Source: Pseudoduganella rivuli
Lineage (GTDB): Bacteria > Pseudomonadota > Gammaproteobacteria > Burkholderiales > Burkholderiaceae_D
DNA: 44,381 bases
Assembly (NCBI RefSeq): GCF_009674485.1
Contig: NZ_WKJJ01000037.1
Coordinates: 1-44,381, forward strand
Direction: 5' to 3'
The position numbers and the translations under genes were made by a program. The notes below the pieces were generated by a model that was not told the origin of the DNA, searched no databases, and saw only the letters and a program-made list of their open reading frames with translations. Of the stretch, positions 35,293-44,235 are shown piece after piece (the stretch's first letter is position 1; each line of letters opens with the position of its first letter).

Positions 35293-36246
35293 TTACTCCT
35301 GCGATTCCAGGTAACGCTGCGCGTCCAGCGCCGCCATGCAGCCGGTGCCGGCGCTGGTGATGGCCTGGCGGTACACGTGGTCTTGCACGTCGCCGGCGGC
35401 AAACACGCCCGGTACGCTGGTGGCGGTGGCCATGCCCTCGGTGCCGGTCTTGGTCTTGATGTAGCCGTTGTGCATTTCCAGCTGGCCTTCGAAGATGCCG
35501 GTGTTCGGCTTGTGGCCGATCGCCACGAACAGGCCGTGCACCTTGATCTGCGACAGCGCGCCATCCGCCGTGGCCGCCAGCGTCAGGCCGGTCACGCCGC
35601 CCTGGTCGCCCGTCACTTCGTGCAGCGTGTGGTTCAGTTTCAGCTCGATCTTGCCTTCGGCAACCTTGGCCATCAGGCGGTCGATCAGGATGGCTTCGGC
35701 GCGGAACTTGTCGCGGCGGTGCACCAGCGTGACCTTGGTGGCGATGTTCGACAGGTACAGTGCTTCTTCCACGGCGGTATTGCCGCCGCCGATGACGGCG
35801 ACTTCCTGGCCACGGTAGAAGAAACCGTCGCAGGTGGCGCAGGCGGACACGCCGCGGCCCATGAATTCCTGTTCCGACGGCAGGCCCAGGTACTGGGCCG
35901 ACGCGCCGGTGGCGATGATCAGCGTATCGCACGTGTATTCGCTGCTGTCGCCGATCAGGCGGATCGGCTTTTCCGACAGCTTGGCCGTGTGGATGTGGTC
36001 AAACACGATTTCCGTATTAAAACGCTCGGCGTGCTGCAGGAAACGCTGCATCAAGTCCGGGCCTTGCACGCCCATCGGGTCGGCCGGCCAGTTTTCCACG
36101 TCGGTGGTGGTCATCAGCTGGCCACCCTGTTCCACGCCGGTCACCAGCATGGGGTTCAGATTGGCGCGGGCGGCATAAATGGCGGCGCTGTAGCCGGCAG
36201 GGCCGGAGCCGAGGATCAAAACGCGGGCGTGTTTGGTAGTGGTCAT
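35293..36246 (-). CDS. trxB: Thioredoxin reductase
   Basis: A 317-residue FAD flavoprotein that reduces thioredoxin with NADPH. The FAD-binding motif GSGPAG is at residues 13-18, the redox-active pair C136-A-T-C139 lies in SACATCDGFFY, the NADPH-binding motif GGGNTAVEEALYLSNIA follows, and the FAD-binding end is GVFAAGDVQD. All residues look functional and the length is normal for bacterial TrxB. It is divergent from ftsK; the 215 bases between them contain no other gene. Confidence 0.96.
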   Translation of the reverse strand: MTTTKHARVLILGSGPAGYSAAIYAARANLNPMLVTGVEQGGQLMTTTDVENWPADPMGVQGPDLMQRFLQHAERFNTEIVFDHIHTAKLSEKPIRLIGDSSEYTCDTLIIATGASAQYLGLPSEQEFMGRGVSACATCDGFFYRGQEVAVIGGGNTAVEEALYLSNIATKVTLVHRRDKFRAEAILIDRLMAKVAEGKIELKLNHTLHEVTGDQGGVTGLTLAATADGALSQIKVHGLFVAIGHKPNTGIFEGQLEMHNGYIKTKTGTEGMATATSVPGVFAAGDVQDHVYRQAITSAGTGCMAALDAQRYLESQE

Positions 36247-36461
36247 GAACGGTTCTTTCAGTTTGGATCAACCCAAAATGGGGGCGCGGGCAACACTCGC
36301 AAGGTGGATCTGTGTTATTTCGGCACGCGCGGGAAACCGGGATTATAGTCCAACCCGGGTTGACGGATGAATCGTGAGGCCAGTTGCCTCAGAGATAGCT
36401 TAAAATAAGGGGTTACGGCGGATAGCCGAGAAATAGCCTCAGAATTATTATTAAAGTAACA

Positions 36462-38984
36462 ATGCCAAGAAACAGTCCACAGGCGACCTCCAACCGGAAC
36501 ACCCGCAACAGTTCAGAACGCCAGCCGCTGCCGAACCGGCTGGTGCGGCTGTTGTCGGAAGCGCGCTGGATGGCCATTGCCGTGCTGACCATTTACGTCG
36601 TGCTGATCATGGCCAGCTACAACAAGCTGGATCCGGGCTGGTCGCACTCGAATGTCGTGCCCCGCGTGTTCAATCTGGGCGGGAAGGCGGGCGCCTATCT
36701 GAGCGACCTGATGCTGTTCATTTTCGGCTTTTCCGCGTGGTGGTGGATCATCTGGCTGCTGCGCACCGTGTGGGGCGGCTACCGGCGGCTGACGCGCCGC
36801 TTCCTGTCCGGCGAAGACGAGGAACCGGAACACCGTCACGAAACCGTCATCCGCGTGATCGGCTTTGCTTTCCTGCTGGTGGGCAGCCTGGGCCTGGAAT
36901 TCCTGCGCATGTACACGTTGCCCGTGCAATTGCCCCGTGCGCCCGGCGGCGTGCTGGGCCAGTTGATCGGGCACGCGGCGCACGTGGGGCTGGGCTTTAC
37001 CGGCGCCACCTTGCTGCTGTTGCTGCTGTTCGTCGTGGGCTTGAGCCTGTTCTTCCACATTTCGTGGCTGAACGTGGCCGAGCGGATCGGCGGCGCACTG
37101 GAAGTGTGCTACGAGTGGATGGTGCACCGCTACGAAGACCATGAAGACCGCCGCCGCGGTTCGATGGCGGCCGTCAAGCGCGATGAAGTGGTGGTGAGCG
37201 AGCGCGCCAAGCACGTGGAAAAACATGCGGAAAAGCCCGTGCGCATCGAGCCGCAGGTCGTCGACAACCCGTTTACGCAGGCCAAGGGCGACAAGAAAGC
37301 CGACAAGGACGATACCGCCGCCACCGTGGCCGCCTTTGCCGCAGTGCCGCCGGCGGGCCAGGCTGCCGCCGCACCGGTTGAGAAATTCGCTGGCGCGCCG
37401 GCGCCCGTGAAGATCGAAGCGCCCGTGACGTCGGTGCCGATGTCGGAGCGCGCCGTCAAGGAGCGCCAGGGGACGTTGTTCCAGGAATCGCGCCCGGGCG
37501 ATTTGCCGCCGCTGTCGCTGCTGGACGACCCGCCGCAGACGCTGGAAGCATTGCCGGTGGAAACGCTGGAATTCACCAGCCGCCTGATTGAAAAGAAATT
37601 GTCCGACTTCGGCGTGGAAGCCCGCGTGGTGGCGGCCTATCCGGGCCCGGTGGTGACCCGTTACGAGATTGAACCGGCGACCGGCGTCAAAGGCAGCCAG
37701 ATCGTCAACCTGGCGCGCGACCTGGCCCGTTCGCTGTCGCTGACGTCGATCCGCGTGGTGGAAACCATCCCGGGCAAGAATTACATGGCGCTGGAATTGC
37801 CGAATCCGAAGCGCCAGATCGTGCGCCTGTCGGAAATCGTCGGTTCCAAGGTCTATCACGACAATGCGTCGGCCCTGACGGTGGCGCTGGGCAAGGATAT
37901 CGCCGGCAAGCCGGTGGTGGCGGACCTGGCCAAGATGCCGCACTTGCTGGTGGCCGGTACCACCGGTTCCGGCAAGTCGGTGGGTATCAATGCGACCATC
38001 CTGTCGCTGCTGTACAAGGCCGATCCGGCCGACGTGCGCATGATCCTGATCGACCCGAAGATGCTGGAAATGTCGGTCTACGAAGGCATCCCGCATTTGC
38101 TGGCGCCCGTGGTGACGGACATGCGCCAGGCCGGCCACGCGCTGAACTGGGCTGTCAACGAGATGGAGCGGCGCTACAAACTGATGTCCAAGCTGGGCGT
38201 ACGTAACCTGGCCGGCTATAACACGAAAATCGCGGAAGCGAAAAAGCGCGAAGAACATATCCCGAATCCATTCAGCATTACGCCGGATTCACCGGAACCG
38301 CTGGATAAATTGCCCACCATTGTCATCATTATTGACGAGCTGGCCGACCTGATGATGGTTGTGGGCAAGAAAGTCGAAGAGTTGATTGCCCGTATTGCAC
38401 AGAAAGCCCGTGCCGCCGGCCTGCACTTGATTCTCGCGACGCAGCGCCCATCTGTGGATGTGATTACCGGCTTAATTAAAGCCAATATTCCGACCCGTAT
38501 TGCGTTCCAGGTATCGTCCAAGATCGACTCCCGCACGATTCTCGACCAGATGGGGGCGGAAACCCTGCTGGGCATGGGTGACATGCTGTACATGCCGCCC
38601 GGTACCGGTTTGCCGATCCGTGTCCACGGCGCGTTTGTATCCGATGACGAAGTGCACCGCGTGGTGGGCCACTTGAAATTGCAGGGAGAGCCGAATTACA
38701 TCGAAGGCATCCTGGAAGGCGGCACCCTGGAAGGCGAGGGCGGCGCCGAAGGCGGCGCGGCGGCAGGCGAGGGCGGCGGCGAAGCCGACCCGATGTATGA
38801 CCAGGCCGTGCAAGTGGTGTTGAAGAACCGCCGCGCATCGATTTCGCTGGTGCAGCGCCATTTGCGCATTGGTTACAACCGCGCGGCGCGCCTGCTGGAA
38901 CAGATGGAACAAAGCGGGGTGGTGTCACCCATGCAGTCGAACGGCAACCGCGACATCCTGGTGCCGGCTGCCAGTGCAGAATAA
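36462..38984 (+). CDS. ftsK: DNA translocase FtsK
   Basis: An 840-residue septal DNA pump for chromosome segregation and dimer resolution. The N-terminal part has four likely membrane spans (about 37-52, 82-104, 130-147, 175-200). A Pro/Ala/Lys-rich linker of moderate length runs from about 230 to 355. The motor domain has Walker A GTTGSGKS at 499-506 and Walker B VIIIDELADLMM at about 620-632. The C-terminal gamma winged helix (YDQAVQVVLKNRRASISLVQRHLRIGYNRAARLLEQME), which reads KOPS sequences and activates XerD, ends at about 835, after an acidic/glycine-rich hinge. lolA follows eleven bases later. Confidence 0.96.
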   Translation: MPRNSPQATSNRNTRNSSERQPLPNRLVRLLSEARWMAIAVLTIYVVLIMASYNKLDPGWSHSNVVPRVFNLGGKAGAYLSDLMLFIFGFSAWWWIIWLLRTVWGGYRRLTRRFLSGEDEEPEHRHETVIRVIGFAFLLVGSLGLEFLRMYTLPVQLPRAPGGVLGQLIGHAAHVGLGFTGATLLLLLLFVVGLSLFFHISWLNVAERIGGALEVCYEWMVHRYEDHEDRRRGSMAAVKRDEVVVSERAKHVEKHAEKPVRIEPQVVDNPFTQAKGDKKADKDDTAATVAAFAAVPPAGQAAAAPVEKFAGAPAPVKIEAPVTSVPMSERAVKERQGTLFQESRPGDLPPLSLLDDPPQTLEALPVETLEFTSRLIEKKLSDFGVEARVVAAYPGPVVTRYEIEPATGVKGSQIVNLARDLARSLSLTSIRVVETIPGKNYMALELPNPKRQIVRLSEIVGSKVYHDNASALTVALGKDIAGKPVVADLAKMPHLLVAGTTGSGKSVGINATILSLLYKADPADVRMILIDPKMLEMSVYEGIPHLLAPVVTDMRQAGHALNWAVNEMERRYKLMSKLGVRNLAGYNTKIAEAKKREEHIPNPFSITPDSPEPLDKLPTIVIIIDELADLMMVVGKKVEELIARIAQKARAAGLHLILATQRPSVDVITGLIKANIPTRIAFQVSSKIDSRTILDQMGAETLLGMGDMLYMPPGTGLPIRVHGAFVSDDEVHRVVGHLKLQGEPNYIEGILEGGTLEGEGGAEGGAAAGEGGGEADPMYDQAVQVVLKNRRASISLVQRHLRIGYNRAARLLEQMEQSGVVSPMQSNGNRDILVPAASAE

Positions 38985-38995
38985 GGATTTTTAGT

Positions 38996-39628
38996 ATGAA
39001 ACGATGGAAAATTGCCGCCCTGCTGGCGGCCACGGTCGCCGCCAGCGCGCTGGTGGTGGAAGCCGAAGCGGCTGCGCTGGACCAGTTCAAGACCTTTGTC
39101 GCCGGCACTAAATCCGCGCGGGGTGAATTCACGCAGCAGCAGCTGAAGGCGGGCGGCGGCAAGGCTGCCGCGCCGTCGTCCGGCACGTTTGAATTTGCCC
39201 GTCCCGGTAAATTCATCTGGCTGTACCAGAAACCGTATGACCAGTTGCTGCAAGCCGATGGCGACAAGCTGTATATCTATGACAAGGACTTGAACCAGGT
39301 CACCGTGAAAAAGCTGGGCGATGCGCTGGGCTCGTCGCCAGCCGCGATCTTGTTTGGCAGCAATGACCTGGAAAAGAACTTCACGCTGTCCGAAGCGGGC
39401 ACCAAGGATGGCATGGAATGGCTGAAAGCCGTGCCAAAGACGCAGGACACGACGTTCGAGCAAATCACCATCGGCTTGCGTGACGGGACGCCGCAAGCGA
39501 TGGAACTCAAGGATAACTTTGGCTCCGTGTCGGTGTTGACGTTCCGCAAGTTCGAAAAAAATCCCGTGGTCGCCGCCAACCACTTCAAATTCGTCATGCC
39601 GAAAGGCGTGGAGATTTCGCAGCAGTGA
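38996..39628 (+). CDS. lolA: Outer-membrane lipoprotein carrier LolA
   Basis: A 210-residue periplasmic chaperone that takes lipoproteins from LolCDE to the outer membrane. The signal peptide (KIAALLAATVAASALVVEAEA) is followed by LDQFKTFVAGTKSARGEFTQQQ, then FEFARPGKFIWLYQKPYDQLLQADGDKLYIYDKDLNQV, the half-barrel core of LolA. The order ftsK-lolA-rarA is widespread in proteobacteria and supports the call. Its stop overlaps the rarA start by one base (TGATG). Confidence 0.95.
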   Translation: MKRWKIAALLAATVAASALVVEAEAAALDQFKTFVAGTKSARGEFTQQQLKAGGGKAAAPSSGTFEFARPGKFIWLYQKPYDQLLQADGDKLYIYDKDLNQVTVKKLGDALGSSPAAILFGSNDLEKNFTLSEAGTKDGMEWLKAVPKTQDTTFEQITIGLRDGTPQAMELKDNFGSVSVLTFRKFEKNPVVAANHFKFVMPKGVEISQQ

Positions 39629-40932
39629 TGGACGATTTGTTCAAGACCGAGCCGCGCCCGCCACTGGCGGAGGCGTTGCGGCCCAAGTCGCTCGACGAAG
39701 TCATGGGCCAGACCCATTTATTGGGTGAGGGCAAACCGCTGCGCCTGGCGTTCCAGGCCCGCAAACCCCACTCGATGATTTTCTGGGGCCCGCCCGGCGT
39801 CGGCAAGACCACGCTGGCACGCCTCACGGCCAATGCGTTTGACGCGGAATTCATTGCGCTGTCCGCGGTGTTTGCCGGCGTCAAGGATATCCGCGCGGCG
39901 ATGGAACAGGCGCAGGAGAACCTGGACCGCCTGGGCAAGCATACGTTGCTGTTTGTCGATGAAATCCACCGTTTCAATAAGTCGCAGCAAGATGCCTTGC
40001 TGCCGTTTGTCGAATCGGGCCTGGTGACGTTCATTGGCGCCACCACGGAAAACCCCAGTTTTGAGGTCAATTCGGCGTTGCTGTCGCGTGCACAGGTCTA
40101 TGTGCTGAAGTCGCTCAATGAAACGGAAATGCGCCAGTTGCTGGCCAAGGCGCAAAAAGAAGCCTTGCCGCATTTGCAATTCGATGATGCGGCAGCCGAT
40201 ACGCTGATCGGCTATGCCGATGGCGATGCGCGCCGCTTCCTGAACTTGCTGGAACAGGCGGATAACGCCGCCTCGTCCGCCGGCATCCAGACCATCGACA
40301 GCGCCTTCGTCGAAAACGCCATGACGTTGAATGCGCGCCGCTTCGACAAGGGCGGCGACAATTTCTATGACCAGATCTCGGCGCTGCACAAATCCGTGCG
40401 GGGCTCGAATCCGGATGGCGCCCTGTACTGGTTTTGCCGCATGATCGACGGCGGCGCCGATCCCCGCTACCTGGCGCGTCGCATCGTGCGCATGGCGTGG
40501 GAAGACATCGGCCTGGCCGATCCCCGCGCACTGACCATTGTCAACGATGCGGCGGAAACCTATGAACGCCTGGGTTCGCCGGAAGGTGAGCTGGCGCTGG
40601 GCCAGGCCGTGATTTACCTGGCCGTGGCCGCCAAGAGCAATGCCGGCTACAACGCCTTCAATGAAGCGATGGCGCACGTGAAACGCGATAAATCGCGTGA
40701 GGTGCCGGTCCACTTACGCAACGCGCCGACCAGGCTGATGAAAGAGCTGGGTTATGGCCACGCCTACCGCTATGCGCACGACGAACCCCATGCGTATGCC
40801 GCAGGGGAGACGTATTTGCCCGATGGTATGCCGGAGCCGGGCTGGTACCGGCCCGTGCCGCGCGGGCTGGAAATCAAGATTGCCGATAAGCTGGCCTTCC
40901 TGCGCAAGCTCGACGACGATGCGCGTAAATAA
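39628..40932 (+). CDS. rarA: Replication-associated recombination protein A (MgsA/WRNIP1 family AAA+ ATPase)
   Basis: A 434-residue AAA+ ATPase acting at stalled forks. Walker A is GPPGVGKTTLA, Walker B LLFVDEIHRFNKSQQD, sensor 1 FIGATTENPSFEVNSALLSRA. The C-terminal tetramerisation region is seen in ISALHKSVRGSNPDGALYWFCRMIDGGADPRYLARRIVRMAWEDIGLADP and GYGHAYRYAHDEP. The ATG at 39628 is used because GTG at 39625 would lie fully in the lolA stop region. It is translationally linked to lolA. Confidence 0.96.
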   Translation: MDDLFKTEPRPPLAEALRPKSLDEVMGQTHLLGEGKPLRLAFQARKPHSMIFWGPPGVGKTTLARLTANAFDAEFIALSAVFAGVKDIRAAMEQAQENLDRLGKHTLLFVDEIHRFNKSQQDALLPFVESGLVTFIGATTENPSFEVNSALLSRAQVYVLKSLNETEMRQLLAKAQKEALPHLQFDDAAADTLIGYADGDARRFLNLLEQADNAASSAGIQTIDSAFVENAMTLNARRFDKGGDNFYDQISALHKSVRGSNPDGALYWFCRMIDGGADPRYLARRIVRMAWEDIGLADPRALTIVNDAAETYERLGSPEGELALGQAVIYLAVAAKSNAGYNAFNEAMAHVKRDKSREVPVHLRNAPTRLMKELGYGHAYRYAHDEPHAYAAGETYLPDGMPEPGWYRPVPRGLEIKIADKLAFLRKLDDDARK

Positions 40933-41020
40933 CAGGCCGGGACCTATAACTGCGCCTTGCCTTACCAACTCAGTTGACATGTGGCATGATTGAAGTCTTT
41001 GCAACTGACTTTGCCGATCC

Positions 41021-41773
41021 ATGCTTATTCCCAGCCTTGCCTCTGAAATGACCACGACTTGCCAGTTGTTCTGGAAACTGGCGGAAGGAGATTTTCCTGA
41101 GGCCCAGTCGATGACGTGCACGCTTAAGCTGAACAATTCCCGGCAGTGCATGCAATTCCCGTTCCCTGCATTCCCGCAGCCGCTGCTGGGCTTGCGTCTG
41201 GACTTTGCCGATACGCCGGCCAATGTGGTGGTGCTGGGTATGGCGTTGCGGGATGCAGAACAGGCGGTGCAATGGCAATGGGATGGCGCCCCGGAAGTGT
41301 TTGCGGACCTGGCTGATGCGCATCTGACCAAAGGGGAATCGGATGGCCCGGTGGTATTACTGGCTTCGCATGGACTGGACCCTCGGTGCCACCTTGCGAT
41401 TCCCGCGGAGATGCTGGCGCGCGTGCAAGGCGGTTGGCGCCTGGAATTGACCGTGTCGCCACAAACGGACCCGTTGCATGATTTGCTGCGCGATTCGCTG
41501 TCGCACCAGAAGCAGATCATCGCGCTGTCGAAACTCGTGGTGGACCAGCGGCAGCACATCGAGTTGCTGGAGCGTGCGTGCCGCGAGCAATTGCAGCGGA
41601 TTGAACAGCTGGCGGCCGATAGCAAATTGCAGCAACTCACGGTGGCCCGCTATGAAGAGAACGACGCCATCATTCGCAAAAAACTTGCCGAACAGGACAG
41701 CACATTGAGCGCTATTGTCAGCAACAAGTGGCTGCGCCGCCTGTTCTCGTTCAAGCAGATGCCATCGGCCTGA
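41021..41773 (+). CDS. Hypothetical protein with C-terminal coiled coil
   Basis: I do not recognise this 250-residue protein. Residues 1-150 look globular and mixed, with hydrophobic strands such as LRLDFADTPANVVVLGMAL and VVLLASHGLDPRCHLAIPAEML. Residues 155-235 are strongly helical and heptad-like (LLRDSLSHQKQIIALSKLVVDQRQHIELLERACREQLQRIEQLAADSKLQQL), followed by a basic tail (NKWLRRLFSFKQMP). There is no signal peptide or membrane span. ATG at 41021 or 41048 could be the start. Coiled-coil tails of this kind often mediate oligomerisation or scaffold binding. It lies just before the PEP-CTERM pair but has its own upstream gap of 88 bases after rarA. Confidence 0.7.
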   Translation: MLIPSLASEMTTTCQLFWKLAEGDFPEAQSMTCTLKLNNSRQCMQFPFPAFPQPLLGLRLDFADTPANVVVLGMALRDAEQAVQWQWDGAPEVFADLADAHLTKGESDGPVVLLASHGLDPRCHLAIPAEMLARVQGGWRLELTVSPQTDPLHDLLRDSLSHQKQIIALSKLVVDQRQHIELLERACREQLQRIEQLAADSKLQQLTVARYEENDAIIRKKLAEQDSTLSAIVSNKWLRRLFSFKQMPSA

Positions 41774-41852
41774 CTTTCCTGGCGCCGCCAATCGGTAACG
41801 GCGCCGGTAAAGTACACGGCGGAACATTGCGTTTACGACATAGTTTCTCAAG

Positions 41853-41884
41853 GTAAGGGAAACTGCTAGTCGGAAATCTTTACA
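41853..41884 (+). promoter_or_regulatory. 32-bp upstream element of the first PEP-CTERM gene
   Basis: The sequence starts GTAAGGGAAACTGCTAGTCG and ends CTTTACA. It occurs again before the second paralog at 43115-43146 with only two base differences. It contains two GGAAA boxes 14 bases apart. It lies 52 bases before the -24 element, in the position of an activator site for sigma-54 (for instance a PrsR-type enhancer-binding protein, the kind known for PEP-CTERM genes). Which protein binds is not shown. Confidence 0.65.
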
Positions 41885-41936
41885 ACGCGCAAATTCTGTG
41901 CATAAAGATACCTTTTAAATCAGGAGCTTATACTAC

Positions 41937-41953
41937 TGGTCTACAACTTGCTT
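41937..41953 (+). promoter_or_regulatory. Sigma-54 (-24/-12) promoter of the first PEP-CTERM gene
   Basis: TGGTCTACAACTTGCTT has GG (41938-41939) and GC (41950-41951) exactly ten bases apart, and TTGCTT at the -12 region, as in the RpoN consensus TGGCAC-N5-TTGC. The likely transcription start is about 12 bases further. The second paralog has the same element with identical AACTTGCTT. Confidence 0.75.
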
Positions 41954-42014
41954 ACTTTCTGGTCGGAACAAAGGTTTATTGATTTGTAATTTAGCCACCC
42001 GAAAGGAAGCCAAA

Positions 42015-42932
42015 ATGAACAAGCAAATCGCCTTATCCGTTGCGTTGTCAGCCGCGCTGTTTGCGACCAATACGTATGCGGCGGACTCTGTCAACGATCC
42101 AGTCTATAAGTCTCCTTGCACGAAAGATACCTACCAGATCACTGCAGCGGGCCTTGCCGGCGGACCGCTGTCGGCGATTCCAGGCGGCATCCAGGCTACC
42201 TCCTGCATTGGCGTCTATTCGTCGCCGAATAACATCAACAGCTATAACGCCGACCAGCCTAACCTGGGTTACCTGGGCAACGGTTTGCTGAATGGCGAGA
42301 AAAACTCGCTGGGCAATGCATTGGTCAGCCCAACCCAATTCATCACCACCAGCCAGTTGCAGGACTTGAATCCCGCCACTTCGGGAGCGATTGACCCGGG
42401 CTGGGTGCAACTCGGCACCCTGGCATCGAACGGCGGGACCCTGTCGACCTATAACGTAACGCCGACGGGCGGCCCGGCATTCAACTTGTCCAATGTGATG
42501 AGCTACACGCAGACCGTGACCAACACCACGACCGGCGGTGGCATGCCCGGGGGCATCGCCGGTACGTGGGCGCTGACCTTGAACCCCAACATCGTGGCAA
42601 TCCTGAACGCCGCCGGGCTGTTCCAGCGCAGCAGCTTCGACCACCTGGCCTTCGAGTTGAAAGCAGGTAGTAACTGGGCCGTGTACGACTTCGATTTCAA
42701 TGCCATCGGTGGCTTTGACCTGACCAAGCCGTACTCGATGTCCGGTACGTTCAATTTGAACGACTTCCGGAATTCGCAAAATAATGCTGACCAGAACATT
42801 TCCCAGCTGACAGTCTGGGCCCGCGATCCGGTGGTGGAGCAAACCACCACGATTCCAGAGCCGGGTGTGCTGGGACTGTTTGGTATCGGCCTGCTGTCGC
42901 TGGCGGGCCTGCGTCGCCGCCGCCAGGCTTAG
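42015..42932 (+). CDS. PEP-CTERM sorting-domain protein, paralog 1
   Basis: A 305-residue exported protein. The signal peptide (IALSVALSAALFATNTYA-AD) is followed by a secreted domain with two conserved cysteines (SPCTKDTYQIT, QATSCIGVY), which may form a disulphide, and SNWAVYDFDFNAIGGFDLTKPYSMSGTFNLNDF near the end. The C-terminus IPEPGVLGLFGIGLLSLAGLRRRRQA is a full PEP-CTERM signal: the PEP motif, a hydrophobic span and an arginine cluster, which exosortase cleaves before or during surface attachment or release. A matching promoter and GGAAG ribosome site are present. The true start is the ATG at 42015, not the longer frame. The function of the ectodomain is unknown; such proteins are linked to exopolysaccharide and floc formation. 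Confidence 0.88.
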   Translation: MNKQIALSVALSAALFATNTYAADSVNDPVYKSPCTKDTYQITAAGLAGGPLSAIPGGIQATSCIGVYSSPNNINSYNADQPNLGYLGNGLLNGEKNSLGNALVSPTQFITTSQLQDLNPATSGAIDPGWVQLGTLASNGGTLSTYNVTPTGGPAFNLSNVMSYTQTVTNTTTGGGMPGGIAGTWALTLNPNIVAILNAAGLFQRSSFDHLAFELKAGSNWAVYDFDFNAIGGFDLTKPYSMSGTFNLNDFRNSQNNADQNISQLTVWARDPVVEQTTTIPEPGVLGLFGIGLLSLAGLRRRRQA

Positions 42933-42963
42933 ACGCGCATCCGCCTCGGAGCGGGAATTTCCC

Positions 42964-42991
42964 AAAGCCACCCATCCGGGTGGCTTTTTTT
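42964..42991 (+). terminator. Intrinsic terminator after paralog 1
   Basis: AAAGCCACCC and GGGTGGCTTT form a ten-base stem around ATCC, followed by further T residues (seven in all). It lies 31 bases after the stop of paralog 1. This is a textbook Rho-independent terminator. Confidence 0.92.
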
Positions 42992-43114
42992 ATCCCGTGC
43001 GCCCGAGGCAGAGGAGGGTGTCGGAAAATCTTACAGTGCAAATTGTTACCGAATGTTGAAAACTGTTAACTACAGGCAGGAAATATCCTTTGTGCCCCGG
43101 ACTCACCTATTTAT

Positions 43115-43146
43115 GTAAGGGAAACTGCTAGTCGGAAACTTTTACA
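43115..43146 (+). promoter_or_regulatory. 32-bp upstream element of the second PEP-CTERM gene
   Basis: Identical to 41853-41884 apart from two adjacent bases (CT versus TC). It is 64 bases before the -24 element here, 12 bases more than for paralog 1, close to one additional helical turn, so the face of the helix would be kept. This supports binding of a DNA-looping activator. Confidence 0.65.
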
Positions 43147-43210
43147 CTGCTGTACTATACAATTCCATTACAGTTGGATTACAGCTCTGTAATCGAAAAG
43201 TTTGCTGACC

Positions 43211-43227
43211 TGGCCCATAACTTGCTT
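43211..43227 (+). promoter_or_regulatory. Sigma-54 (-24/-12) promoter of the second PEP-CTERM gene
   Basis: TGGCCCATAACTTGCTT has GG at 43212-43213 and GC at 43224-43225, ten bases apart, and matches the RpoN consensus even better than the first copy. The predicted start lies near 43237, giving a leader of about 55 bases before the ATG at 43293. Confidence 0.8.
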
Positions 43228-43292
43228 ACTTTCTGGTTGGAATAAGAAATTTCGATATGTCAATAAATATTGCCACCCAGAAGGAAACTCAA

Positions 43293-44210
43293 ATGACCAA
43301 ACCATACTCGAAGCTGATTGGCGCGTTGATGATCGCCCTGTTCGCGACCACCGCATCTGCAAAAGACACCGTGCAGGATCCGCAACCAACCGGGACCTCG
43401 TGCACCAAGGATACCTTTGCGATCACTGCGGCGGGTCTTTCGGGTACGCCCCAGCAGACGCTGCCAGGCGCCATCCAGGCCACGTCTTGCATCGGTATTT
43501 ACGCCACGCCAAACAACCTCGGTACATACAACGTCGAAGCGCCTAACCTGGGTTACCTGGGCAACGGCCTGCTGAACGGCGAAAAGAATTCGGCGGGCGT
43601 GGCCATCGTCAGCCCAACCCAGTTCATCACGAGCAGCCAGTTGCAAGACCTGAACCCGAACACCAACGGCGCGATCGATCCGGGCTGGGTTCAGCTGGGC
43701 ACGCTGGCATCGAACAGCGGCACGATGACGACGATGAGCGTGACGCCGACCGGCGGTACGGCTTTCAACCTGTCGAACGTGCTGAGCTACACCCAGACCG
43801 TAACCAACAGCACCAATGGTGGCGGCCTGACCGGTGGCATCGCCGGTACCTGGACCCTGACGGTCAATCCGAACATCGTCAACATCCTGCATGAAAAAGG
43901 CTTGTTCCAGCGTAGCAGCTTCGACCAGCTGGCATTTGAACTGAAAGCGGGCAGCAACTGGGCCGTGTACGATTTCGACTTCACCAAGATCGGCGGCTTT
44001 GACCTGACCAAGCCATACACGATTTCCGGCACGTTCAACCTGAACGACTTCCGCAATCCGACCAACAACGCCGACCAGAATATTTCCCTGCTGTCGGTCT
44101 GGGCGCGCGACCCGGTCAATGTCAACGAAGTGCCTGAGCCAGGCACCCTGGCCGTGTTCGGCGCCGGCCTGCTGTCGCTGGCAGCACTGCGCCGCCGTCA
44201 GCGCAAGTAA
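43293..44210 (+). CDS. PEP-CTERM sorting-domain protein, paralog 2
   Basis: A 305-residue paralog of the preceding protein, equal in length and with most residues shared (for instance PNLGYLGNGLLNGEKNS, IDPGWVQLGTLASN and LAFELKAGSNWAVYDFDF are identical). The signal peptide is LIGALMIALFATTASA-KD; the two cysteines are kept (TSCTKDTF, ATSCIGIY). The C-terminus VPEPGTLAVFGAGLLSLAALRRRQRK is a PEP-CTERM signal. The start at 43293 follows AGAAGGAAACTC; the frame opens 12 codons earlier but the promoter and ribosome site support 43293. The divergence is concentrated in the N-terminal third. Both copies are probably exported, sorted by the same exosortase (not in this window) and under RpoN control. 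Confidence 0.88.
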   Translation: MTKPYSKLIGALMIALFATTASAKDTVQDPQPTGTSCTKDTFAITAAGLSGTPQQTLPGAIQATSCIGIYATPNNLGTYNVEAPNLGYLGNGLLNGEKNSAGVAIVSPTQFITSSQLQDLNPNTNGAIDPGWVQLGTLASNSGTMTTMSVTPTGGTAFNLSNVLSYTQTVTNSTNGGGLTGGIAGTWTLTVNPNIVNILHEKGLFQRSSFDQLAFELKAGSNWAVYDFDFTKIGGFDLTKPYTISGTFNLNDFRNPTNNADQNISLLSVWARDPVNVNEVPEPGTLAVFGAGLLSLAALRRRQRK

Positions 44211-44235
44211 TCTTCCTGGCCGCAAGGCTGGAACG

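Larger units (their letters stand above)
42933..43292. other. 360-base non-coding region between the PEP-CTERM paralogs
   Basis: It contains the terminator of paralog 1, a half-copy of the upstream element (GTCGGAAAATCTTACA, 43020-43035), the full upstream element, the sigma-54 promoter and a leader of about 55 bases. I see no additional gene. The leader resembles that of paralog 1 (CTTACTTTCTGG..., GCCACCC...AAGGAA), so the whole promoter-leader-gene unit was duplicated. Confidence 0.8.

Noticed and set aside
36513..38258. A 581-codon open frame antisense to ftsK
   Set aside because: His/Arg/Gln-rich shadow translation with no domain; ftsK on the other strand is unambiguous.
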